A program made the position numbers and the translations under genes. From assembly GCA_002369075.1 (NCBI GenBank), contig DFEG01000044.1, forward strand, positions 16,593 through 80,592: DNA of 64,000 bases, read 5' to 3'. Positions 21,277 to 31,013 of the stretch are shown piece by piece (the stretch's first letter is position 1; every line of letters begins with the position of its first letter). Source of the DNA: Bacteroidales bacterium UBA3808 (GTDB taxonomy: Bacteria; Bacteroidota; Bacteroidia; Bacteroidales; Paludibacteraceae). Below the pieces are notes generated by a model that saw only the letters and a list, made by a program, of their open reading frames with translations, did not search any database and was not told the DNA's origin.

Positions 21277-24200
21277 CTACCTCACAATCTGTCCATCAGC
21301 GCTGAACACTTTGCCACCGCGGATGATATACAGTTTGTCATTGTAGATTATCTTCTGCGCCTTCGGCGCCTCTGCATCCAGATCCGTCACACCGGTCGCA
21401 ATACCCGGAGCCATGCGCGTCAGTATGAAGCGAGTGTGCTCACTCTTGTCCGATGTAACGAAGGTGTAACTGCTCTCATTATTCACCGGCGTGTAGATAT
21501 TATTCTCCATATCCAACAGATACAATGCCTCGTCTTCGGAGTAGTTGAAATGCAAGGTGTATGCATTATCTTCGCCTGCGCGGAAGCCTAACAAAGTACC
21601 TTCCATATCGGGGATGGCGGATACCGACTCTTTGCCATTATCGGTTTCTGCGTACAGGTTCGGGGACACATTTCCGGAGATACGTTTGTCTCCGTCCCAT
21701 CCGTCGTCTAAGCCGGTCGAGAAATCGCCACGCTCCAGTACTACCAATCGGTCGTCATAGCGGCTACCCGAAGCATATATCTTCAGCACAGTCGGTTCTT
21801 CGCTTATAGAAGCTCCGCGGCGTGGTGCGTGCATCCGTCCGGCGTTCACGATGTCCGTTGAACGAGCCGGGCGCACATGGCGGTCATAGTCCAAAGTCAG
21901 TGTTCCATCCGAAGCACCGTCTGTGTAAACGATGAACGCTTGTAACGAACTTACCATACTATCGCCTGTGTATGTAGCCGAATGGATAGGAATGGTTACG
22001 TATGTACTAGCGGCATAACGTGTTCCTGTTTCTGAGGACCCGCCTTCCGGATCATAACCCGTATTGAACAGATATACATTCTTGCGGAGGTTCACGAAAT
22101 CATCGTCCGCAAACTGCTTAACCTGTATCGGAGCCGACCAACTATTACCAAGTACAAGATCCTTGCCACCTGGAACGGTGAACACTTGCTCGCCTGTCTC
22201 GACCAGAGTACCATCCATATAATAGGTCTTTTCACCTACTTGGGTGATACAATAGCCCACCCATGGATAGACCTCGCCTCTGTTGGGCACTACCTCCCAG
22301 CCGGAGCAATCGGCAGCCCAGCGATAGAGATAACTGTCATAGTAATTGCGGTACGCACTAGAGTTGTCGCCGAACGGTACTGCCATATACTGCCAATTCC
22401 ATACATCACCTTCATTGGTGTTTGACTTCGTGTAGTACTCTACCGTTGCCTGCGTCTCACCGTTCAAGTTATCGAAGATCAGCGTTCCGTTGCCGTTTGA
22501 CTCGTCCGAACCGATCACCAGATCAGTCGGAGTAGTAGCACGCGTAGTGTAGTAGTTCGGCGCGGTAGCGGCTTCCACCTTGCCATCCACAATCAGCGCA
22601 CCGCCCGCTTTTATCGTCAGAGAGCCGTTGGCCTCGTCGGCACCGTGGTTAATCATACCGCCATCATGAGGAGCGATAACCACACTGGCCACATGAGGCT
22701 TCACGCCGCTCGGGATCACGCACGGAGCAAGGATACGAACTTTCTGGGTCTTATCCGGAACGGTGTTACCGGTCCAGTTGTCGGCATTCATCCAGTTCTC
22801 TTCATCTCCTTCTGCACCACCAACGAACGAAGTCGAGCAGTCGGCGATGTCCTCGGCATTCTTCTTCATAAGGTAGTTGAGGGCATTGATAACCACGCGA
22901 TCGCCATCATTGGTCAGACGCTCCATGGCATAACTATTGATACCCAGTACCATCAAACGGGCTTCCATATTACGCTGACGCTCGATTCCGACCTGTAGAG
23001 GATTACCTGCACCATCGTCGATCAAACCGATTGGCAGCAAGTCATTCGCCATCTCTTCGGTGAACGTGAAGCCCTGCAGAGCCGGTTTACCGCCATAGTT
23101 ATATTCACCATCACCTGCGCCTGACTTTGACTCTTTCTCCTTGTGAGGCAAAGTAGCGCCGTAAGTAGCATCCAGCGTTGCGTAATCCTCTTTCGTTTTA
23201 TCCACCATGCTTACGCGGTACATCACTTCGTCGCCTTCACCTACTTTCGTCAGATTCGTTCCTGCGAAAATCTCGTGATCCTTACATTGCAGATCCATCG
23301 TGTACTGACGGGTAGTTGGGCTCTTCGGGTTACCGCTGATACCTTTCGCCCTCCAGTTCGCAAGGCCGCTCACATACGCCTCCATCGTCAGGATCGGACG
23401 GATGTCAATCAGCGCACCGATAGCGTCCACATAACTTTTGCTGTTCACACCCTTGGTCTTGGTATTCGGATAGTCGGTGATGCAGAGGATGTCGTATTGC
23501 GAGTAGTACTCTTTCAGTTTCTTCTCATCGTCGGTGGCATAGATGTTCGTTGCCTGTACGTCGAACTGCGCTGCAATCGCGTTGTACAGACCTACGTTCG
23601 TGGTCTGGTCTGCCGTTACTCCTGCCGTCCAGTCACCTTTTTCCGTTCCGTTCACCACGAATGCCAGCACGTGCTTATCGGTTCGTATCTGCTTATGGAT
23701 AATGATATTACCTACACTTGCTTCATTGCCGCACGCATCGGTTACAACCACCTTGATTGTTTCATTGGCTGCCGATTCTATGCCCGTCGGACCTACTCCC
23801 GCGATAGAATAACCGTGCAGATAAATGACATCATCCTGAAGTTCGAATGTACATCCGGCAATAGAAGTAACCTCTGCATTAGTAGAAGCATCCTTAATCG
23901 TGAATGAAGTTGCACCCTCAGCGTTAAAGAGCGCTATATCCGGCGTCAAACGGCCTTGCTTAATGTACCATTCATCAATAATCTTGCTTACCGATGCTTC
24001 TGCACTTGCATTCTTGATAGTTATACGGTTCGAACGAACGAAGCAATCATCTTTCGTTACAATCACACTATACGTACCGGGCTGATTCGTAGTCAGCGTA
24101 CTGGTGGTACCAGCCGTTTTGATCGTATAATTGCCGCCGTTAGTAATATCTGTGTCGCCATCTTTCCATTGGATAGTAGTAGTAGCGCCGCTCTCAAAGC

Positions 24201-27200
24201 CTGTCAGCGTCAGCGTTACGTTAGCGCTGCTACATTTACTCTCCGAGCCCGAAGTCAACGTCAGCGTTCCGGCTGCAATCGTACATTCCGGCACAGTAAC
24301 ATTCAGCGTATAGCTAATCTCTGCTTTCTTATAACATCCGCTTGCTGCCAACGTAGCTTTGATCGTTGTTGTTCCGGCGGCTACCATTGCCACTTTACCT
24401 GTTGCATCTACTGTTGCCACACTCGGGTCTGACGAACTATACGTGATAGCACCTAAACTATTCATATTCTCAGTAATCATAGATGCTGAGTAAGTGAAGT
24501 ACGCATCCGTCGTTTTCTTATCTACCGTTGCACCATTTTTTAAACTTCCGCTCCACTGCAGATGCGTATCCAATTTAGCACCACTACCGCTGGAACTGAT
24601 AAATGCGATACCGGCTATATTGACATTTTTAGATAAGTTAATCTGTCCGTATTTTCCGGCAGCAACTTCACTATCAAATAGGATTTCCACCCATGTACAA
24701 CCATCATTGGTCGCTCCGAGCAGACCGTCGTCGTCATTATAATAGGTAGCCTCATAGGTTACAGCTCCCGTTGAAGGATTACCGGATGCGTAAGCGGAAT
24801 TAGCAATATATACTCCACTAACGGTTGACTTATCATTAGAAGTATATACGTACAGACGTACGCCGTTAATCGCTTTCTCGGTATAGAATCCAAAGTGGTT
24901 AGCGCTGCTCTTGTAGTATTCGGTAATCACGTCACCGGCCCCCATATTATGATCAAGCGATTTCACATTATCATCATCCACCGCACTTCCGCCATGGTTG
25001 TATCGCATCATACCTATTCCGCTATAAACCCAACCGCCTTTCCAAGTGGTATTGTCAATGTGCGCAGCATCTACCGGCATATACTCCTCGCTTGAGCCGC
25101 CGCCTCCGGTACATGCGTCGAAGTCCACTGCATGCTCGTCGCTGATGGCATTATAGGTTGCTGTAGCATCCGCAGAGACGGTAAACGGAATAGTGGTCGA
25201 ATAGGTCTCGCGGTCAAATGCGGTCGTCACATCGAACGAAGCCTGTACATATTTCTTGCTATCCACTGTAGTACCGGATACAATATTATAAATACGTATG
25301 CCCGCGGGCGCGGTAATAACAAGGTCTGCTGCATTTCCGTTCCATGCAGACTGATCTACCGTCGCCTTGACGGTATATCCGCCGCCACCATAGTTCACCT
25401 CTGCCGGGGCAGTCCATTCTACTGTTGCGTCGCTCTTTGCTGCAACTACGGTAATAGCCACTGCCGGAGACTTAATCCTGATATCACATGCTTCATTCTT
25501 CATCTCGCACCAGTAATAACGAGTGGTACCAGATGCTACATCTGTCAGAGGAACGAGACTTGGACCAGTACCACAATTCGTTCCTGATGTACGGTCGTTG
25601 GTCGTGTTGTATTTCCATTGATAGGAATTGATATTCTCTCCACCGACAATAGTGATCGGACTACCCGAAGCATTAGCGCTCGGCGCAAAGGTTGTGGTGG
25701 TATAGTTCATTTGTGTAAAGCTCGGCATGGTAGCACACAACTCTTCCACATCACCGTCAATCTGAATCGGAGTTCCGAGACGGTAGGAATCTGTTGCGCC
25801 ATAGCAGTATATCTTGAGGGTTACTATTCCTGTATAGGCTGTTCCGTTGCCTGTCATAATCACATCGTGAATGCTTCCTGCCGAGAGTGTAGAAGCCGTT
25901 GTGAATTCTTGACTATTGCTGTTCGCATCAGACAATACTAATTTTACACTCTTTGCTGTTGACGCAGGCTGCGCCTTTACTTTCACGCTACTTGGTGTAA
26001 ACTTATATCCGCTTGCTACTTGGAAATTCACATAGACATACTTATCAGCGTCATAAGATGCCGGAGTAGAGATCAAACCTGTCAAATTCGTTTTCTTACC
26101 CTTCTCATATGTTACGCCCCCTGCTGTGGTTGCATTGCTCATATTGGCTACAGCAATCTGGGTAAACGCACTGGTCTTGCTGCTTGTGGTCAGCGAAGTA
26201 GCATCGGTATTCACACCGAGGTTCCAGATCAACGAACCTGCTGCCTCGTATTGGGCATAGAGCGTACGTGTGCTTGCTACGCAGATCCATTTGCCGTCAG
26301 TGATATAGTCCGTCACGTTAGAAGAAGCAAACGATCCATCGCTGTTCAGCACTTTCGTACCTCCGGTTTCAGCCGTGTAATATCCCGTCAGTTTGTATCC
26401 GCTTGCCGGGGTCGCATGCGTGATACCGGTCAAACCGGTTGCGTTCCAAACAGCCGTTGCCGAACCGCCGGTGCTACCGTGGTTTTCGGTGTTGGCATCA
26501 AACGTAACCGTTTGTGTCCACTTGGCATAGAGAGTTGTATTATCCGTAATAGTGAAAGTGCTTCCGGCTGCGGTGTTTGTTCCTGTTCCATCATTCTTAG
26601 TATTCCATCCGCCGAAGGTATAATTGGTCTTTGCCAGCGATCCTTGTGCTGCGGTGGTAACCGTTGCATTGTAAGCATAGTTAGTAGCGTCTGTGGGCAC
26701 AGTACCTGCTGCACTCGTTTGATCATTACCGTTGTAGGTAACGGTATAGGTACTTGCCTCACGGATTATCTCAAAGAGAGAGATCTTTCCTCCATTAGAA
26801 CTACCTGCCCATATTTTTAATTCAGTTGCACCAACCAAAGCAGCAGGGATGGTCTGCTCATTATTTGCCGTTGTGGGAAGAGTAACTGTGTTTGTTCGGC
26901 TATCGCTCGCTTTTGTTACGTACATCGTTTGTGCAGTAACAGTAGATTTAATCTTATCACCACTCTGAAGCGGACAATCTAATTGAACCAATAAATATGA
27001 ACCGGAATTACCAATACAAATATATTGTTTATCAGTAATAGATAGATAATCACTACTACTGCTATTATATCCTTTCAAGTATCCGCCTGTCAAATTAGCA
27101 AGGTAGTCTGACGTCTTAATGTATACCTCTTCTTGACGCGGAAAAGCATCATTAGTCAAACTTGTAGCAACTTGGAATTTATATATCGTTCCACTTGCAC

Positions 27201-30200
27201 AACTCTTCTCCACCCATTTAGCATATACGGTGGCAGTATTGGTGGTTACGTCCAAATGATACGTCTCGCCGGGAAGACCTAAATCTGTTCCGCTTCCGTC
27301 GGCACGTGTATTCCATCCTACTAAATGGTAATCCGCGCGGACAGGTGTAGCCAATACACTACTTGAAGTTCCATCGTATGTTGCCGTGGTGGGCGAAACA
27401 GAAGAACCGCCATTCTTATCGAACGTAACCGTTATTGGGCGCACAATATTAATAGTGTGTAAGTTTACGGAATTATTACTTGCACGCCATATATATATTG
27501 TACTTACATTGTTAAATGCAGATGTTACCGTCCATTTCTTACTGCTGGTTTTCACGCTCGTGGCACGTGTATCCGTGGTGGTAAAACTTATTTCCTTAGC
27601 TTCATCACTGGTGAAGGTAAGTACATCGCCCGTCTTGAGCGGACAAGTCAGATCCAACTTGATATATGCATCATTACCATTGATATAAGCAATGCCTGTT
27701 TTCTTTATTTGCATTTTATCAGTACTCGATGCATTCTGGTTTCCGAATGTAACAGAACCACCTGTAGCCGTTCCGTGCGTAGCCGTCATAGCGAGCGTAC
27801 CATTGGCTGCTACTTTTACAGCACTACTACCACTATACGTCATATTGAGCGTAAATATATCGCCACCCGTCGGACAAGCACCAGCTGCTGCTTCTGTCGT
27901 GAAGCTTGTCTGCGTACCATAAGCCGTTCCGTAACCGTTGGTAGCATACGGACGGACGTAATAAGTAGTAGAAGCGGTAAGATCTGTCAGGTCTTTGCTG
28001 AATGGCGTTCCTGTGCTCGCATAGGATGTACCTACCACATGCGGCGTTACGCCGCTACCACCAATAGTAGGACCTGTTGCCGTACCTATTACAAATCCGT
28101 ATTCGGTTATCGTACAACCGCCTGTGCCAAGCGAAGAAATACCGCCTGCGCAACTTACCGTTGCCGTCGTTGTCGTCACAGCACTATTACCTCCCGCCGT
28201 CACCGTCGGATTGGTGGTGCAAGAGGCAGATCCACTGATAGCTATACGTTTCAACGTAATAGACTTACCGCTTGACGGTGCCATGGAAATTGTCACCATC
28301 GTACCCGCTTTCACCTCATAAGATGGCTGAGAACCTGCACTAATGGATGTATTATTATGTACCACCGAACTTTGATCCGTATAGGTAATTGTACAAGTAC
28401 CACCTCCAATAGAACCTATTGATACTTCTACGTCGGAATCATCTTCAACAAAGAACTTTATCGTTGTGCTTGCTTTTACCTTCCAGCCATTAAAATCCTC
28501 ACCATCACCCGCTGGTGTACCATCTGTTCCCTCAAATTGAATATTTGTTGCACTAAAGAAAATGTTATCAGCACGTTTTGCCGCGTAATCGGATGTAGTA
28601 GTCGAAACTGTGTAACTTGGCGATGTTCCAACTGTCAGGTGTCCGTCAAATTGATACGTTCCGCTGGCATAGACTTTTGTCCATTGAGCAGTATAAGTTG
28701 CATTGCTTGAAGGCATTGTGCTGGGAACTTCAGGAGTCCAGCCCGCGAAGTCATAACCCACTTTAGTTACTGTCGGAGGCGTCAATGCTGCACCTTCTGC
28801 AACACTACCGGCTGCTGTTCCACCAGTAGCTGTGCCTCCATCGAGATTCCAAGTCAATGTGTGAGTAGGAACACCCGCTTCTACAGTTACAGTACATGTA
28901 GCACTTTTTCCACTGCCGTCATGTGCAGTAGCGGTGATGGTACAAGTACCTTCTGCCCTAGGAGTTACGACACCATTGCTGACCGTTGCGATTGAGCTAT
29001 TGCTGGTGCTCCACGTAACTGTCTTGTCTAATGCATTAGCAGGCAGCACGGTAGTCGTTAGTGTCTCAGTGTCGCCACCTGCAGTCAGAGTAGTACTCGT
29101 TTTATTCAGCGTAATCGAAGTAACAAGTATACTCTTAAAACGAGCTGTTATGGTACAGTTAGCCGCAGGATAATAAGTATAAGTCGTAGCTGTACTCTTC
29201 TCCGTGTCACCATCATACCAACCTACAAACTCGTAACCATCCTGCAGATCTGATACCTCCAACTTAGTCTTTGTCCTATAACCAACATTTTCTGCATAAT
29301 TACTATAAGATGAAGCTTCTGCATTTATCTTCTTTTGGGTTCCTGCAGTTACTTCATTAAGGGCTTTAAACTTATACCAATCCATCGTGATTTTGCTAGG
29401 AGTTTTGCCGGATGACATATCGCTGTAGGTAGAGCCTCCATTAGTGGATAAGGTATATTTAAAAACTAATTTAAGATTGTTCAAAGTGCTATAACCGGTA
29501 CTGGAGCCATACTTTGCCACAGCGATAGCACCTCCGTTTGATCCATCTTCTTTAGTTATGACATAACATCCGCCGTTAACCATGTCCAAAGCAGTATAAC
29601 AAGGTGCTGAATATTTTGCCCAACCGGAAAGTGCCGTTGGGCCCCAATCGTGTTTCGAATCCCAGGCAGAAGATCCTCCGGCTATTGCAAAGTATGCCGC
29701 ATCTGTCCAGTTATCACTACCATTAGAACTATACCATAAGTTCGTATTGGGGATTTGGGTCATATCACCATACATTGTACTATACGGACTCGCATCGTTG
29801 ATAGGTCGTCCAATAACAAAGTATGTATGCGTTTCGCTCCACCCAGCGTTCGTATTATCAAAATAAAAATGATCTGTTTTTGTTATACTATTCGTTTTTC
29901 TAATAAATAGAGCGCCAGTTGATGCTGTGTATGTAAACACACACATATTCCCGTTCGATATAGAACCTTCTTTTGTCGCGGTACCAGAATCACCTGTAGT
30001 GTGGTTTTGAGATTTCTTAATTTTATTATAACTTGTTCCTCCATACTTTCCCACACATGAATATGTTCCGTCTCCATTGTCGGTCATAGGCATACTCCAT
30101 GCCCAATCTCCATTATTCCATTGGTATTTAATCATGTACGATGGAGCGCTTGCCACAACAGAAACCATCCATGTACTTTCGTTAGTCACATGGAATGTCA

Positions 30201-30645
30201 AATCAGCAGCCTTAGAGAGAGTAATTGTAGTTTGTGCTCCCTCTGTCCCATGAGAAGATATCGCGCTTCCAGAGACTGAACTTAATATATCATGACCACT
30301 TTGACTCGTACCATTCGACAACTTAAAATAATACGTACCTGCAGGAACAGCATAAAACACAATGGTATTATCGCCATTCATTTGGTTATCGCCATTTCCC
30401 CAAGCATTGTAATGAATCGTTCCTGGCAAATACCAATATCCCCACGCCATACCAACATTAGCCACACTCATCACGAGTACAGCAAAAATCATGGCAAGAT
30501 TTCTGAACCAGCCTTGGTGTGACATTAGCCTTGACTGTCGGTTGACCGTCGTTTGACCGTCGGGATTAGACTTAATTTGATTTAAGTTTAAGTAAATGTT
30601 TTTCTCCGCCGCAAGGGCTCGATTAACTAGTAAATAGTTTTTCAT
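21277..30645 (-). CDS. giant secreted InlB-repeat protein, cassette 3 (3122 aa)
   Basis: The start at ATG 30643-30645 is chosen because it lies in the conserved leader (MKNYLLVN). An in-frame ATG at 30525, just before the hydrophobic core, is an alternative. The signal region is long (about 70 residues, core LAMIFAVLVMSVANVGMA), with an 11-bp repeat in its n-region. A BIG2-like Ig domain lies at about 505-590. About five InlB-type repeats (YEFVGWYD, YDFAGWTP, YHLVGWNT, YTFGGWNT, YKLTGYYT) follow, with two copies of the unrecognised ~145-residue module at about 920-1068 and 1148-1293, and further Ig-like segments. The flavodoxin/ThuA-like domain lies at about 2325-2598 (YDILCITDYPN, GNPKS, LQGF, IERQ, DCS), then NADNW and WQYMAVP regions. 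The tail KIIYNDKLYIIRGGKVF is almost the same as in giant 2. The protein is probably exported by T9SS and surface-exposed. Confidence 0.85.
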   Translation of the reverse strand: MKNYLLVNRALAAEKNIYLNLNQIKSNPDGQTTVNRQSRLMSHQGWFRNLAMIFAVLVMSVANVGMAWGYWYLPGTIHYNAWGNGDNQMNGDNTIVFYAVPAGTYYFKLSNGTSQSGHDILSSVSGSAISSHGTEGAQTTITLSKAADLTFHVTNESTWMVSVVASAPSYMIKYQWNNGDWAWSMPMTDNGDGTYSCVGKYGGTSYNKIKKSQNHTTGDSGTATKEGSISNGNMCVFTYTASTGALFIRKTNSITKTDHFYFDNTNAGWSETHTYFVIGRPINDASPYSTMYGDMTQIPNTNLWYSSNGSDNWTDAAYFAIAGGSSAWDSKHDWGPTALSGWAKYSAPCYTALDMVNGGCYVITKEDGSNGGAIAVAKYGSSTGYSTLNNLKLVFKYTLSTNGGSTYSDMSSGKTPSKITMDWYKFKALNEVTAGTQKKINAEASSYSNYAENVGYRTKTKLEVSDLQDGYEFVGWYDGDTEKSTATTYTYYPAANCTITARFKSILVTSITLNKTSTTLTAGGDTETLTTTVLPANALDKTVTWSTSNSSIATVSNGVVTPRAEGTCTITATAHDGSGKSATCTVTVEAGVPTHTLTWNLDGGTATGGTAAGSVAEGAALTPPTVTKVGYDFAGWTPEVPSTMPSSNATYTAQWTKVYASGTYQFDGHLTVGTSPSYTVSTTTSDYAAKRADNIFFSATNIQFEGTDGTPAGDGEDFNGWKVKASTTIKFFVEDDSDVEVSIGSIGGGTCTITYTDQSSVVHNNTSISAGSQPSYEVKAGTMVTISMAPSSGKSITLKRIAISGSASCTTNPTVTAGGNSAVTTTTATVSCAGGISSLGTGGCTITEYGFVIGTATGPTIGGSGVTPHVVGTSYASTGTPFSKDLTDLTASTTYYVRPYATNGYGTAYGTQTSFTTEAAAGACPTGGDIFTLNMTYSGSSAVKVAANGTLAMTATHGTATGGSVTFGNQNASSTDKMQIKKTGIAYINGNDAYIKLDLTCPLKTGDVLTFTSDEAKEISFTTTDTRATSVKTSSKKWTVTSAFNNVSTIYIWRASNNSVNLHTINIVRPITVTFDKNGGSSVSPTTATYDGTSSSVLATPVRADYHLVGWNTRADGSGTDLGLPGETYHLDVTTNTATVYAKWVEKSCASGTIYKFQVATSLTNDAFPRQEEVYIKTSDYLANLTGGYLKGYNSSSSDYLSITDKQYICIGNSGSYLLVQLDCPLQSGDKIKSTVTAQTMYVTKASDSRTNTVTLPTTANNEQTIPAALVGATELKIWAGSSNGGKISLFEIIREASTYTVTYNGNDQTSAAGTVPTDATNYAYNATVTTAAQGSLAKTNYTFGGWNTKNDGTGTNTAAGSTFTITDNTTLYAKWTQTVTFDANTENHGSTGGSATAVWNATGLTGITHATPASGYKLTGYYTAETGGTKVLNSDGSFASSNVTDYITDGKWICVASTRTLYAQYEAAGSLIWNLGVNTDATSLTTSSKTSAFTQIAVANMSNATTAGGVTYEKGKKTNLTGLISTPASYDADKYVYVNFQVASGYKFTPSSVKVKAQPASTAKSVKLVLSDANSNSQEFTTASTLSAGSIHDVIMTGNGTAYTGIVTLKIYCYGATDSYRLGTPIQIDGDVEELCATMPSFTQMNYTTTTFAPSANASGSPITIVGGENINSYQWKYNTTNDRTSGTNCGTGPSLVPLTDVASGTTRYYWCEMKNEACDIRIKSPAVAITVVAAKSDATVEWTAPAEVNYGGGGYTVKATVDQSAWNGNAADLVITAPAGIRIYNIVSGTTVDSKKYVQASFDVTTAFDRETYSTTIPFTVSADATATYNAISDEHAVDFDACTGGGGSSEEYMPVDAAHIDNTTWKGGWVYSGIGMMRYNHGGSAVDDDNVKSLDHNMGAGDVITEYYKSSANHFGFYTEKAINGVRLYVYTSNDKSTVSGVYIANSAYASGNPSTGAVTYEATYYNDDDGLLGATNDGCTWVEILFDSEVAAGKYGQINLSKNVNIAGIAFISSSGSGAKLDTHLQWSGSLKNGATVDKKTTDAYFTYSASMITENMNSLGAITYSSSDPSVATVDATGKVAMVAAGTTTIKATLAASGCYKKAEISYTLNVTVPECTIAAGTLTLTSGSESKCSSANVTLTLTGFESGATTTIQWKDGDTDITNGGNYTIKTAGTTSTLTTNQPGTYSVIVTKDDCFVRSNRITIKNASAEASVSKIIDEWYIKQGRLTPDIALFNAEGATSFTIKDASTNAEVTSIAGCTFELQDDVIYLHGYSIAGVGPTGIESAANETIKVVVTDACGNEASVGNIIIHKQIRTDKHVLAFVVNGTEKGDWTAGVTADQTTNVGLYNAIAAQFDVQATNIYATDDEKKLKEYYSQYDILCITDYPNTKTKGVNSKSYVDAIGALIDIRPILTMEAYVSGLANWRAKGISGNPKSPTTRQYTMDLQCKDHEIFAGTNLTKVGEGDEVMYRVSMVDKTKEDYATLDATYGATLPHKEKESKSGAGDGEYNYGGKPALQGFTFTEEMANDLLPIGLIDDGAGNPLQVGIERQRNMEARLMVLGINSYAMERLTNDGDRVVINALNYLMKKNAEDIADCSTSFVGGAEGDEENWMNADNWTGNTVPDKTQKVRILAPCVIPSGVKPHVASVVIAPHDGGMINHGADEANGSLTIKAGGALIVDGKVEAATAPNYYTTRATTPTDLVIGSDESNGNGTLIFDNLNGETQATVEYYTKSNTNEGDVWNWQYMAVPFGDNSSAYRNYYDSYLYRWAADCSGWEVVPNRGEVYPWVGYCITQVGEKTYYMDGTLVETGEQVFTVPGGKDLVLGNSWSAPIQVKQFADDDFVNLRKNVYLFNTGYDPEGGSSETGTRYAASTYVTIPIHSATYTGDSMVSSLQAFIVYTDGASDGTLTLDYDRHVRPARSTDIVNAGRMHAPRRGASISEEPTVLKIYASGSRYDDRLVVLERGDFSTGLDDGWDGDKRISGNVSPNLYAETDNGKESVSAIPDMEGTLLGFRAGEDNAYTLHFNYSEDEALYLLDMENNIYTPVNNESSYTFVTSDKSEHTRFILTRMAPGIATGVTDLDAEAPKAQKIIYNDKLYIIRGGKVFSADGQIVR
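30531..30563. repeat. 11-bp tandem repeat (TTGACCGTCGK), three units, in giant gene 3
   Basis: The units TTGACTGTCGG, TTGACCGTCGT and TTGACCGTCGG are adjacent, inside the n-region of the signal peptide of giant 3. Confidence 0.8.
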
Positions 30646-30677
30646 TGTATTTTTGTGTTTTTTTGTTATTGCTATAG
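30636..30677 (-). promoter_or_regulatory. conserved leader box of giant gene 3
   Basis: On the minus strand, CTATAGCAA, then CACAAAAATACAATGAAAAA, matching the block before giant gene 2. No TAnnTTTG promoter is visible upstream. Confidence 0.5.
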
Positions 30678-30680
30678 TTT

Positions 30681-30878
30681 TTACGCTGCATAAATGCACC
30701 GTGCGGTGATGTTCTCACGTTTTTCTTCCGATGTTCCCAGCACTCGTTGCCGTGTCGTTGCCGTCTTTTTGCCGTCTTTTTGCCGTGTGGCAATCGTTTT
30801 TGAGAACGGATTGCCGGTACTCCGACTGCTGCGACTCATGACATCTGCCATTGAGATTAAGTTGTTAAAGTGTGTCAT
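30681..30878 (-). pseudogene. second, broken copy of the giant-gene leader
   Basis: The 65-residue frame begins in a weaker copy of the leader box (CACTTAAAATACTATG) and holds four 11-bp repeats (30747-30790). It has no hydrophobic signal segment and ends directly upstream of the leader of giant gene 3. It is best read as a duplicated, decayed leader. It could also act as an upstream reading frame. I would not call it a protein gene without expression evidence. Confidence 0.35.
30747..30790. repeat. 11-bp tandem repeat (TTGCCGTCTTT), four units
   Basis: The units TTGCCGTGTCG, TTGCCGTCTTT, TTGCCGTCTTT and TTGCCGTGTGG are adjacent. A further hairpin (GGCAATC...GATTGCC) begins in the last unit. 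Confidence 0.85.
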
Positions 30879-30914
30879 AGTATTTTAAGTGTTTTAGTGT
30901 TGTTCTATTTTGGG

Positions 30915-31013
30915 TTCTCGCAAGGATGCGAGAAAAATGCACGGTGTCTTTGGTTGTCGGATGGTATCCGACGTAATTGACAATGATTTTATTTTTGTCG
31001 AATACAATTCGAC
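30915..31013. repeat. three successive short hairpins upstream of giant gene 3
   Basis: TTCTCGCA/TGCGAGAA (30915-30934, loop AGGA), GTCGGAT/ATCCGAC (30956-30972, loop GGT) and GTCGAAT/ATTCGAC (30997-31013, loop ACA). The first resembles the REP (GCAAGGATGC core) with altered outer bases. No gene is supported between 30,879 and 31,190. Confidence 0.65.
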
